Positions 57,322-64,000 of a stretch of DNA of 64,000 nt are shown here, piece by piece (within the stretch, counting starts at the first letter, position 1; the number at the start of each line of letters is the position of its first letter). The stretch comes from JBDKGH01 sp039798265 (GTDB lineage: Bacteria > Bacteroidota > Bacteroidia > Flavobacteriales_D > Sanyastnellaceae): positions 1 through 64,000 of the forward strand of contig JBDKGH010000029.1 in assembly GCA_039798265.1 (NCBI GenBank). Reading direction: 5' to 3'. Under the pieces are notes generated by a model that worked only from the letters and a program-made list of their open reading frames with translations, was not told the origin of the DNA and searched no databases. A program made the translations under genes and the position numbers.

Positions 57322-59646
57322 TTAGAAAGAGAATTCGATACCCAATGATGGGAGAATGGGCAACTGATCAATGCGCTTCGCTGTAACGCGGTTGATGTAA
57401 AATACATTCGCACGATTGTAAGCGTTGGTCAACCCGGCATTCACTTCTAAGTTCGATTTTTCAAACTTGAATACCTTTCTCACGTTCATATCCAAACGGT
57501 GATAGTAGGGCAAACGACCTTTGTTTAGCTCGGCATAATCAATTGAAATAGCATCCGCATTAGCCGTGAGATAATCAGAGCTGATGGTACCGCCATTGCT
57601 AGGGGCTTCATAATAGCCTTGCGTTTGAGTAAATGGAAGACCACTACCCAAGTTCCAACGAACGCTCACATCCCAGTCGCGCTTGTCGCCGAATTTTTGT
57701 GCCAACACCACGTTAATGTTATGGCGGCGGTCAAAAACAGGATCATACCATTTTGTACCATCCCAGCGATCAACGTTACCCAAAGAGTAAACGAAATTGA
57801 GGCTAGTGGTTTTGGTTTCGTATTTCATTGAAACATCAATTCCCATAGCAAAACCCGTTTCCAAAATAAAGTTTTTGCGCAAGTACTCCGGACGATTTGC
57901 ATTATCTGCATTATCCTCGAAAATCTTATAACGGTTGGTATTGGTTACCGCACGGAAATCGCGGTAATAACCTTCTACATTCAAATTCCATTGATCTGTT
58001 ACATCAAACTCAAATCCGAGGATGTAGTGAATGGCCCGTTGTAACGGATTGTTTGTAGCACGACTATTACCATTGGCCAAGGTCAAGGTATCTGGAAGAT
58101 CCTCTTGACCTGGTAAGAAGCCATAGAATAAGTTTACGACATCCTGATCGCTATTGGTCGCCATCAAGTTTTGAGTGTAAATACCCGTTGCTGCTTTCAG
58201 GCGGAAACGCTCTGATGCCTTGTACTTGAAACCTAAACGCGGCTCTGGAGAAAAGCGCGATAATGAGCTATAGTACTGAATACGAATACCTGGCTCGAAT
58301 ACAAACTTCTCGCGATTGAAGCGATAAGTAAAGAAACCATTCAACTCAGTGGTGTTTTGATCCAAATTGATTTTTACTCCCAACGGATTGATGGTGTTAT
58401 AGCTAGTGGCCAGTCCCACTACATCAATACCGTAATTGAGCACATCCGATTGACGAGTGTATTTGAAGTCAAGACCAAAGTTAAAACTCTTGATTTCGCT
58501 GCTGCGGTCAACACCAGCGAGCGCTTCCTCTAACAACTCGATGCGGTATTTACTCCAAGCGAAGTTTCCACTAATCAAAACAGGAGATGTAGCAGGCGAC
58601 ACAACGAAGTTGCTACCCAATCCTACGTTATTCCATTTGAGGTTAGATACATTTTGATAGCTATCTACGGCATCATCAAAAGAGAAACCGAAGATGTTAA
58701 ACTTCGAACCATTCGAGCCACCGAAAGAGACTTTACCATACAAATCGCGGTAAGAAAATGGCAGTCCATTACCATCATTGATGTAGGGATAAAACTCAGG
58801 TGCTGTTTTATCGAGGTACGAGTTTTTGGCAGAAAGCACGAACGAAATACCGCTTCCTTTCTCGGTCAATTTTTTCAATGGTCCTTCGATCAACACTTTT
58901 GAACCGAAAGGACTAGCCCCTACTCGACCATTGAGTGATTTTTTATTTCCATCGCGGGTAGTGATATCCATAACCGATGAAATACGTCCACCATATTGTG
59001 CACCGAAACCACCGGTGAATACATCGGCGCTAGCGATAATATCAGTATCGAAAACAGAAAACAAACCAATCGAGTGGAAAGGGCTATAAACGATCATCCC
59101 ATCGAGGAGCACTTTATTTTGAACTGGGCTACCACCGCGTACGAAAATTTGACCGCCTTGGTCACCCGTGCTCACAAAGCCCGGTAAAGTGGTTAACACT
59201 TGCACAATATCTGCTTGACCTCCGAAAGAAGGAACACGCTTAATGTCTGCCACGCGGATGCTTTCAACGGAGATATTTACCGAGTTGCGCTGTTCGCTGC
59301 CTTCTGATGTAATCTCCACACCTCCGAGCTCCACTACATTGCGCTCAAGGAGATAGTTTTTCGTTAATACCTTGTCATTTTGAACCACCACTTGCTCTCT
59401 AATTTCAACGAACTCCATCGTTTTGATCACGAGCGTGTAGGTGCCTGCGGGTACTTTCGTCAAAGAGAAGTAACCATCATTATCCGTATTCACACCATAA
59501 GCTGTCCCTTCAAGGCCAACGAGAATATAAGAAAGAGCTTCTCCATTGTCTTTGTCTTTAATAAAACCACGGATGGTTCCTTGAGCAAATGAGGAAAGGC
59601 CTACGAGAACGAAAATTACAGAAACTAAAAAGTTTTTCATGGTCAT
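57322..59646 (-). CDS. TonB-dependent outer-membrane receptor with carboxypeptidase-D regulatory-like domain
   Basis: 774 residues; ATG 59646 or 59640 could start it. After the signal peptide (ending SSFAQG) comes a carboxypeptidase-regulatory-like domain (GTIRGFIKDKDNGEALSYIL), then a plug domain (FGGQADIVQVLTTLPGFVS, DQGGQIFVRGGSPVQNK) and a 22-strand beta-barrel ending IEFSF. These receptors import substrates with energy from TonB; the ligand cannot be inferred. No SusD-like partner is adjacent. The TACATTCG -7 box and a 5-bp hairpin (CTCCG/CGGAG) lie in its short leader. Confidence 0.85.
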   Translation of the reverse strand: MTMKNFLVSVIFVLVGLSSFAQGTIRGFIKDKDNGEALSYILVGLEGTAYGVNTDNDGYFSLTKVPAGTYTLVIKTMEFVEIREQVVVQNDKVLTKNYLLERNVVELGGVEITSEGSEQRNSVNISVESIRVADIKRVPSFGGQADIVQVLTTLPGFVSTGDQGGQIFVRGGSPVQNKVLLDGMIVYSPFHSIGLFSVFDTDIIASADVFTGGFGAQYGGRISSVMDITTRDGNKKSLNGRVGASPFGSKVLIEGPLKKLTEKGSGISFVLSAKNSYLDKTAPEFYPYINDGNGLPFSYRDLYGKVSFGGSNGSKFNIFGFSFDDAVDSYQNVSNLKWNNVGLGSNFVVSPATSPVLISGNFAWSKYRIELLEEALAGVDRSSEIKSFNFGLDFKYTRQSDVLNYGIDVVGLATSYNTINPLGVKINLDQNTTELNGFFTYRFNREKFVFEPGIRIQYYSSLSRFSPEPRLGFKYKASERFRLKAATGIYTQNLMATNSDQDVVNLFYGFLPGQEDLPDTLTLANGNSRATNNPLQRAIHYILGFEFDVTDQWNLNVEGYYRDFRAVTNTNRYKIFEDNADNANRPEYLRKNFILETGFAMGIDVSMKYETKTTSLNFVYSLGNVDRWDGTKWYDPVFDRRHNINVVLAQKFGDKRDWDVSVRWNLGSGLPFTQTQGYYEAPSNGGTISSDYLTANADAISIDYAELNKGRLPYYHRLDMNVRKVFKFEKSNLEVNAGLTNAYNRANVFYINRVTAKRIDQLPILPSLGIEFSF

Positions 59647-59671
59647 AACAACTCCGATTGCGGAGCGGACG

Positions 59672-59679
59672 CGAATGTA
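59672..59679 (-). promoter_or_regulatory. TonB receptor promoter -7 box TACATTCG
   Basis: TAnnTTCG variant on the minus strand, 26 bases before ATG 59646. Confidence 0.4.
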
Positions 59680-59739
59680 ACACCGCGAAGGGGAAAATTT
59701 GCACCAAATCCCATCAATTATTGCACTTCCATAGAAATT

Positions 59740-62181
59740 TTAATCCAAAAAATCCAGGGTCATCTTCGAAATACGACTTTCTAAAGTTTCCGAGGTCATT
59801 TTTTCTCGCAAGCGATCTACCATAATGGGAAAGGCAAAAGGAGTAGGCCTTTCAGGATATACCACGGTTATTTTTTGGTCCATCATGCGCTTTATGGCCT
59901 TTCGCAATCGGGGCATTTCCAGTTGATATTCTACCACTTCCGTGTAGGATTGGCGCAACAGCAGATTATGCGGATCGTAGTCCTCAAACACGTTGAACAT
60001 TAGAGCCGCACTGCTTTGCAAGTGGCGATCTTTAATGGGTTGACCCGGATAGCCCTTGAACACTAAGCCCGAGATGGCCGCGATTTCTCTAAATCGACGT
60101 CGGGCTAATTCGGCGCTATTTACACCACTCAACACATCGCGTTCGAGTAAATCGGCTCCTAACAAATCATTACCCAGCGCCTCTTCTACAGGAATGGGCT
60201 GATCCGAAAGCAATTCAAAACCATAATCGTTGTAAGCCAGTGAAAAACTAATGGGCAGCATTTTCCCTATGCGGTAGGCAAAAAGAGAAGCCAATCCTTC
60301 ATGAACAAAACGCCCCTCGAAGGGATAAAACAAGGCATGATAACCTTCTTTGGTTTGAAAAACCTCAATTAAAAATTCATCCGCTGCGGGCACAACTGAT
60401 CGACTGGCCTGCAGTTGTATTATGGGTTGTATGCGCTGCAGTTCAATGTCGGCAAACTCTTGCAGATGTCCGGCTTCGGTCATTTTCAATCGCAACATAT
60501 CCGACATACGCGAAGAAAGCGGCAATCGCCCACCTTGATAGGACGGGATTTTCCCTGTTTTTGCGGTGGACTTTTTAACGTAAGCGGTCAATTCTTTTAC
60601 TCTCACCAATTCTACACTTTGGCCACCAAACCAAAACACATCCCCTTCTTTCAAAGATGCGATAAATGATTCTTCCACATGGCCAATGAGTCCTCCTCTT
60701 CCCCATTTCACGCTCATCATCGAATCGCTCACAATGGTGCCTATGCTCAGGCGATGCCTGCGAGCAATTCGATTGTTGCTCACCTTATACACCTGCTCTT
60801 TGAGCACTAATTTTTTGTAATCGTCATAGGCGGAAAGAGATTGTCCGCCCGTGCAGAGGAAACCTACTATCCAGTTCCATTCTTCGGTGGTCATACTTGA
60901 AAAACACACCGTATCCTTCACCTGCTCATACGCTTGATTTACGGAAAGTCCGTCGCCCAAAGAAAGGGTAACCAGGTATTGAGTGAGCACATCAAAACAT
61001 AAGGTAAGCGGTGTTTTTTCTTCGAGGTAATCATCCTTTACAGCCTGTCTTAATGCGGCGGCTTCTATGAGTTCCAGTGAATGTGTAGGTAAAAAATAAA
61101 TCGTGCTTAAGGCGTCAGGTCGGTGACCACTGCGCCCTGCTCGCTGTAAAAAACGCGCTACGCCTTTTGGTCCACCAATTTGGATAATGGTGTCCACTGG
61201 AGCGAAATCCACTCCCAAATCGAGACTGGAAGTGCACACCACCGCTTTTAAGCGACCATCATAAAGAGCTTCCTCTACCCAACTGCGCATATCCTTGCTT
61301 AAACTGCCGTGGTGCATGGCCATTTTTCCAGCTAAATCAAGATCCTTTTCCAAAAGTGCTTTGTACCATATTTCGCACTGAGCGCGCGTATTGGTAAAAA
61401 TCAAACACGAATTGGACGCATGAATAACGGGCAGCACCTTATCGATCATTTTTACCCCGAGGTGGCCCGCCCAAGGCATGCGTTCAACCTCATCTGGTAA
61501 AATGGAAATGACTTCAATGTTTTTTCGGATATGGCTGCGAATGAGCACGCCTTCGTTCTTTTTCTTTTCACCCAAAAGCACGCCCATGGCTTCTTCTAAG
61601 TTGCCTATGGTTGCCGAAATACCCCACACTTTTAAACCTGGTGCAGCGCCCCTCAGATAGGACAAGGCCAATTCCATCATTACCCCTCTTTTATTTCCTA
61701 CCAATTCATGCCACTCATCCACCACAATCATTTTTAAATGGGATAAAGCCTCTGCGCTTCCCTTTCGGGCAATGAGTAAATGAAGACTTTCTGGTGTGGT
61801 AATGAGAATATGCGGTGGCGTTTTCTTCTGATTGGCCTTTTCTTGCTCCGCCGTGTCGCCCGTGCGAATACCCACGGTAATGCCCTCTAAGGCCACACGT
61901 TCGGCGGCCAATTTTATCTCTTTGGCCAAAGCGCGAATGGGCGTTATCCAGATCAACTGCGTCCCTTTCACCTTCGGTTCACTACCCAACTGCATCATCA
62001 GCGGGAGCAATAAAGAGTAGGTTTTACCGCTTCCCGTAGGTGCATTGACCAAACCACTTTGCCCCAGATCGAAGGCTGACCAAGCTTGGAGCTGAAAAGC
62101 CGCCGGTGTCCAACCCCGAGAGAGCATCCATTGGGTACTCAAATCGGTAGCTGAAACATTTTTTTTTGCGATCGGGGGCAT
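59740..62181 (-). CDS. Lhr-type DEXH helicase (ligase-associated group)
   Basis: 813 residues, short for Lhr (about 1500) and like the ligase-associated DNA repair helicases. Walker A PTGSGKT (49-54), DEWH (155-158), SATIGNLEEAMG, FTNTRAQ, and RAGRSGHR, followed by the winged-helix and Lhr core. In many Bacteroidota the gene stands with a DNA ligase, an exonuclease and a phosphoesterase; none of these is in the window. It is expected to act on damaged DNA in the cytoplasm. Confidence 0.88.
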   Translation of the reverse strand: MPPIAKKNVSATDLSTQWMLSRGWTPAAFQLQAWSAFDLGQSGLVNAPTGSGKTYSLLLPLMMQLGSEPKVKGTQLIWITPIRALAKEIKLAAERVALEGITVGIRTGDTAEQEKANQKKTPPHILITTPESLHLLIARKGSAEALSHLKMIVVDEWHELVGNKRGVMMELALSYLRGAAPGLKVWGISATIGNLEEAMGVLLGEKKKNEGVLIRSHIRKNIEVISILPDEVERMPWAGHLGVKMIDKVLPVIHASNSCLIFTNTRAQCEIWYKALLEKDLDLAGKMAMHHGSLSKDMRSWVEEALYDGRLKAVVCTSSLDLGVDFAPVDTIIQIGGPKGVARFLQRAGRSGHRPDALSTIYFLPTHSLELIEAAALRQAVKDDYLEEKTPLTLCFDVLTQYLVTLSLGDGLSVNQAYEQVKDTVCFSSMTTEEWNWIVGFLCTGGQSLSAYDDYKKLVLKEQVYKVSNNRIARRHRLSIGTIVSDSMMSVKWGRGGLIGHVEESFIASLKEGDVFWFGGQSVELVRVKELTAYVKKSTAKTGKIPSYQGGRLPLSSRMSDMLRLKMTEAGHLQEFADIELQRIQPIIQLQASRSVVPAADEFLIEVFQTKEGYHALFYPFEGRFVHEGLASLFAYRIGKMLPISFSLAYNDYGFELLSDQPIPVEEALGNDLLGADLLERDVLSGVNSAELARRRFREIAAISGLVFKGYPGQPIKDRHLQSSAALMFNVFEDYDPHNLLLRQSYTEVVEYQLEMPRLRKAIKRMMDQKITVVYPERPTPFAFPIMVDRLREKMTSETLESRISKMTLDFLD

Positions 62182-62186
62182 TCAGA

Positions 62187-62217
62187 TTTGGGATTATTAG
62201 CCGCAGGTATTACTTTG
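62187..62217 (+). promoter_or_regulatory. Promoter of the TPR gene (TTTG-N19-TTACTTTG)
   Basis: TTTG 62187-62190 and TTACTTTG 62210-62217, one mismatch to TAnnTTTG. ATG at 62260. Confidence 0.45.
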
Positions 62218-62259
62218 GGCATCGTTTTTGGGAAACCGACGCCGTAAAACACATTTCAA

Positions 62260-62982
62260 ATGAAAAAAATTCTGTTTCTATTACTCTTCGCAGTGGGTTA
62301 TGTTCTTCCTTCTGTAGCTCAGCAAGATTATAAAGATTTGCTCAACTATTTTGTTGACGAGAAATATGAAAAGGTTCTTTCCAAGGCCGAAATATACATG
62401 GCTGGAGAAAAAACAAAAAAGGATCCTCTTCCTTATTTGTTCACGAGCATGGCTTACTTCGAAATGTCGAAGCAAGACAAATACAAAGCAAATTATCCTG
62501 ATGCCTTTAAAAACGCACAGAAGTTTATTGCCAAGTACGCTTCAAAAGACAAAGAATTGACGTACGCTGCAGAGTACGAAGATTTCTTCACCGAATTGCG
62601 CACAGCCATTATCAACGAAGGTGAATTAATGATGGATCAATTGAAATACACCAAAGCAAAATCGAGCTATGGTTATTTGGTAGATATGGATCCTAATGAT
62701 GCTGGTGCTCACATTATGCTAGGCATGGCTTTCAAATACATGAAATCTAAAAAAGAAGCAGATGCCTCTTTTGCTGCTGCGAAAAAACTCTTGACCGAAA
62801 AAACATGTTCGATTGAGAAAAAAGAACAGAAAGACTTTTTGAAAGCTGCTCTCATCAATGTAGCTACCGCTGCTTCTGAGGGCGGATCTCGTTCTGAAGC
62901 AAAAGCCTGGATGGACCTTGGTCTTGAACTTTTCAAAGACGACAAGGAATTTATGGTGAACTACGAAACAATGGCTAACTAA
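62260..62982 (+). CDS. Secreted TPR-like repeat protein
   Basis: 240 residues with a signal peptide (MKKILFLLLFAVGYVLPSVAQ). The rest is helical with tetratricopeptide-like pairs (ATGS-type patterns such as LDYKDLLNYFVDEKYEKVLS and DPNDAGAHIMLGMAFKYMKS). TPR proteins mediate protein-protein contacts; this one is exported, probably periplasmic. Function unknown. It is convergent with the FemAB-like gene. Confidence 0.82.
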   Translation: MKKILFLLLFAVGYVLPSVAQQDYKDLLNYFVDEKYEKVLSKAEIYMAGEKTKKDPLPYLFTSMAYFEMSKQDKYKANYPDAFKNAQKFIAKYASKDKELTYAAEYEDFFTELRTAIINEGELMMDQLKYTKAKSSYGYLVDMDPNDAGAHIMLGMAFKYMKSKKEADASFAAAKKLLTEKTCSIEKKEQKDFLKAALINVATAASEGGSRSEAKAWMDLGLELFKDDKEFMVNYETMAN

Positions 62983-62994
62983 GAATAGCAGCCG

Positions 62995-63945
62995 TTATTT
63001 ATATCTTCTTTTGAAGAAAAAAGACCACACTCCCTTTCCGCCACTGATGGTGTAAAAAGGAACAAGGTCGCCACCAAATCCTCTAAAAAATTTCTCGATC
63101 GTGGGAATCATACTCCCTTCGAAATCGAATAAGCGAAAGCCTTGAGCTTTCGCTTTTTTTATGCCTTCCCATACACCCAGCGGGCCATAATGATTGGCCA
63201 CTTCTTCTTTCGACTTTGCGCCAAAGAGATAATACATCTTCTCTCCATCGGGCAATAGATAATTGGTGTAACTGGTTTTGTTCTCTTTCCGAATGGAAAC
63301 TTGAATGGCCTTTTTACTCAAGTTTGTATTGTGGAGGAGCTGCTTTAATAACGATTGGTGGGCTATATTTTTTTCTCCTAAAAAAGAAAGGATCAACTGA
63401 TCCAAAGCCGCTTCGTTATAATCAAAAGACAAGGACATCTCATCGCGCTCGGCCTTGTTGATCATGTTGCGCAACTTGCTATCCATTTGCGTGAGCAATT
63501 CATCTTCTGTCTTCTTCAACTCCAGTTGATAGGTGTATCGGACAGTTACCGTTTGTTTATTCCAGGTAAACGGCTGCGTATCGCGCCATTCGGTTGGCAG
63601 ATCCAGCTTGAAGTAAGCATAGGGCGCTGATTTCAACCAAATCGAAATCGCTGTGAGGATTTTCTTTTGATAATCGAGTTGCTTCGCGCCGTCCTTCTGT
63701 TTTTGTTCAGAAAACAATCCGATGTGCGGAGTATAGGGCGGAGTAATCAACGTTTTTACCCCCAACTTACCACCCACATAAGCAGCAAAACCGGCTTCCC
63801 ATTTTTGCTCATTTTCCACCACAAACAAACGGATGTTTTCTCCCAAAGAAGACAACCATGCGTGTGATGTAAAGACACCACCGCATTGTTCGCTCCATTG
63901 AAAAAAACGATCCCATTCGTGCGTATGTAGAGCTCTTACTTTCAT
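62995..63945 (-). CDS. FemAB/GNAT-like acyltransferase
   Basis: 316 residues from ATG 63945; the frame continues upstream but the chosen ATG overlaps the preceding gene's stop (ATGA). It has two GNAT-like halves: GGVFTSHAWLSSLG near the start, MDSKLRNMINKAERDEM in the middle (typical of FemAB helical link), and a C-terminal HYGPLGVWEGIKKAKAQGFRLFDFEGSM. FemAB-like proteins add amino acids to peptidoglycan precursors or sugars. Substrate unknown. Co-transcribed with the partial gene upstream. Confidence 0.75.
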   Translation of the reverse strand: MKVRALHTHEWDRFFQWSEQCGGVFTSHAWLSSLGENIRLFVVENEQKWEAGFAAYVGGKLGVKTLITPPYTPHIGLFSEQKQKDGAKQLDYQKKILTAISIWLKSAPYAYFKLDLPTEWRDTQPFTWNKQTVTVRYTYQLELKKTEDELLTQMDSKLRNMINKAERDEMSLSFDYNEAALDQLILSFLGEKNIAHQSLLKQLLHNTNLSKKAIQVSIRKENKTSYTNYLLPDGEKMYYLFGAKSKEEVANHYGPLGVWEGIKKAKAQGFRLFDFEGSMIPTIEKFFRGFGGDLVPFYTISGGKGVWSFFFKRRYK

Positions 63946-64000
63946 TTCAAAACAGATTGATAGGCGGCATAAAGTGCTTCTACCTCTTTGTCCCAATGTA
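63942..64000 (-). CDS. C-terminal end of an upstream gene, probably a glycosyltransferase
   Basis: A frame open to the right edge encodes HWDKEVEALYAAYQSVLK and stops at 63942, overlapping the FemAB-like ATG by four bases. The W..E...LY..Y pattern resembles the end of group 1 glycosyltransferases. Only 19 codons are visible, so identity is a guess. Confidence 0.4.
   Translation of the reverse strand, partial: HWDKEVEALYAAYQSVLK

Noticed and set aside
1..64000. CRISPR arrays, insertion sequences, tRNA or rRNA genes
   Set aside because: I looked through the intergenic regions and saw no repeat array, transposase, cloverleaf or rRNA segment.

Overview
The window looks like a chromosomal segment of a Bacteroidota bacterium, most likely in or near Flavobacteriales. 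The evidence is: promoter elements of the Bacteroidota type (TTTG then TAnnTTTG, with a frequent TAnnTTCG variant); secreted proteins with type IX secretion (T9SS) C-terminal tails, plus a porD gene; the block bamD-rpoZ-coaBC-porD-recN; a Bacteroidota-style serine palmitoyltransferase; and no Shine-Dalgarno pattern. I saw no rRNA, tRNA, CRISPR array, prophage or insertion sequence. Coding density is high, no gap exceeds 300 bases, and several convergent gene pairs overlap at their stops.

Layout. 1-1314: a partial secreted lipoprotein (probably a subtilisin-type protease precursor) and a GNAT acetyltransferase. 1359-7321: phenylacetyl-CoA epoxidase genes paaA, paaE and paaBCD, interrupted by a sulfur/redox island (three rhodaneses, a thioredoxin and a Crp/Fnr regulator). 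7407-9178: three tandem cysteine-patterned mini-lipoproteins and a MauE/DoxX-thioredoxin fusion. 9175-18302: arginine decarboxylase-like enzyme with a possible upstream peptide, CorA, an Mpl-like Mur ligase, an AI-2E permease, SixA, a DtxR/MntR regulator with its ZIP transporter, and CTP synthase. 18299-25787: a glycosyltransferase fusion, RecR, a Na+/solute symporter, MscS, a deoxyhypusine-synthase-like protein, an acidic protein and an EI24 protein. 25777-31507: a catalytically dead lysyl-endopeptidase homologue facing a triple-Kazal secreted protein, then an MMPL exporter and MscL. 31601-35800: a porin/Rieske/imelysin/di-haem oxidoreductase operon, probably for iron or electron transfer. 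35941-46709: DnaK, LpxD, a caspase-like secreted protein, AroA, UbiE, a RfaE-type kinase, an aspartate aminotransferase and a lipid kinase. 46701-64000: PaaI, an ABC exporter, a T9SS haem-like protein, TruA, serine palmitoyltransferase, the bamD-recN block, a TonB receptor, an Lhr-type helicase, a TPR protein, a FemAB-like protein and the tail of another gene.

How the genes work together. The paa genes form the ring-epoxidising step of phenylacetate breakdown, with PaaI about 40 kb away. The Crp/Fnr regulator is separated from the rhodanese/thioredoxin operon by a CRP-like palindrome placed about 41 bases upstream of the inferred transcription start. DtxR/MntR and ZIP form a metal-homeostasis pair with a visible operator. 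The arginine decarboxylase-like and deoxyhypusine-synthase-like proteins point to polyamine metabolism. LpxD, the heptose kinase, BamD, PorD and T9SS cargo belong to outer-membrane construction and secretion.

The most notable signals beyond ordinary annotation are these: a recurrent promoter -7 box placed exactly four bases before the start codon of unrelated genes, implying leaderless mRNAs; the pseudo-protease/Kazal pair; the mini-lipoprotein family beside a disulfide-type fusion protein; a possible arginine-rich leader peptide before the arginine decarboxylase-like gene; and a GT2 glycosyltransferase fused to a decayed phosphoglycosyltransferase. All assignments come from reading the sequence, with no database search.
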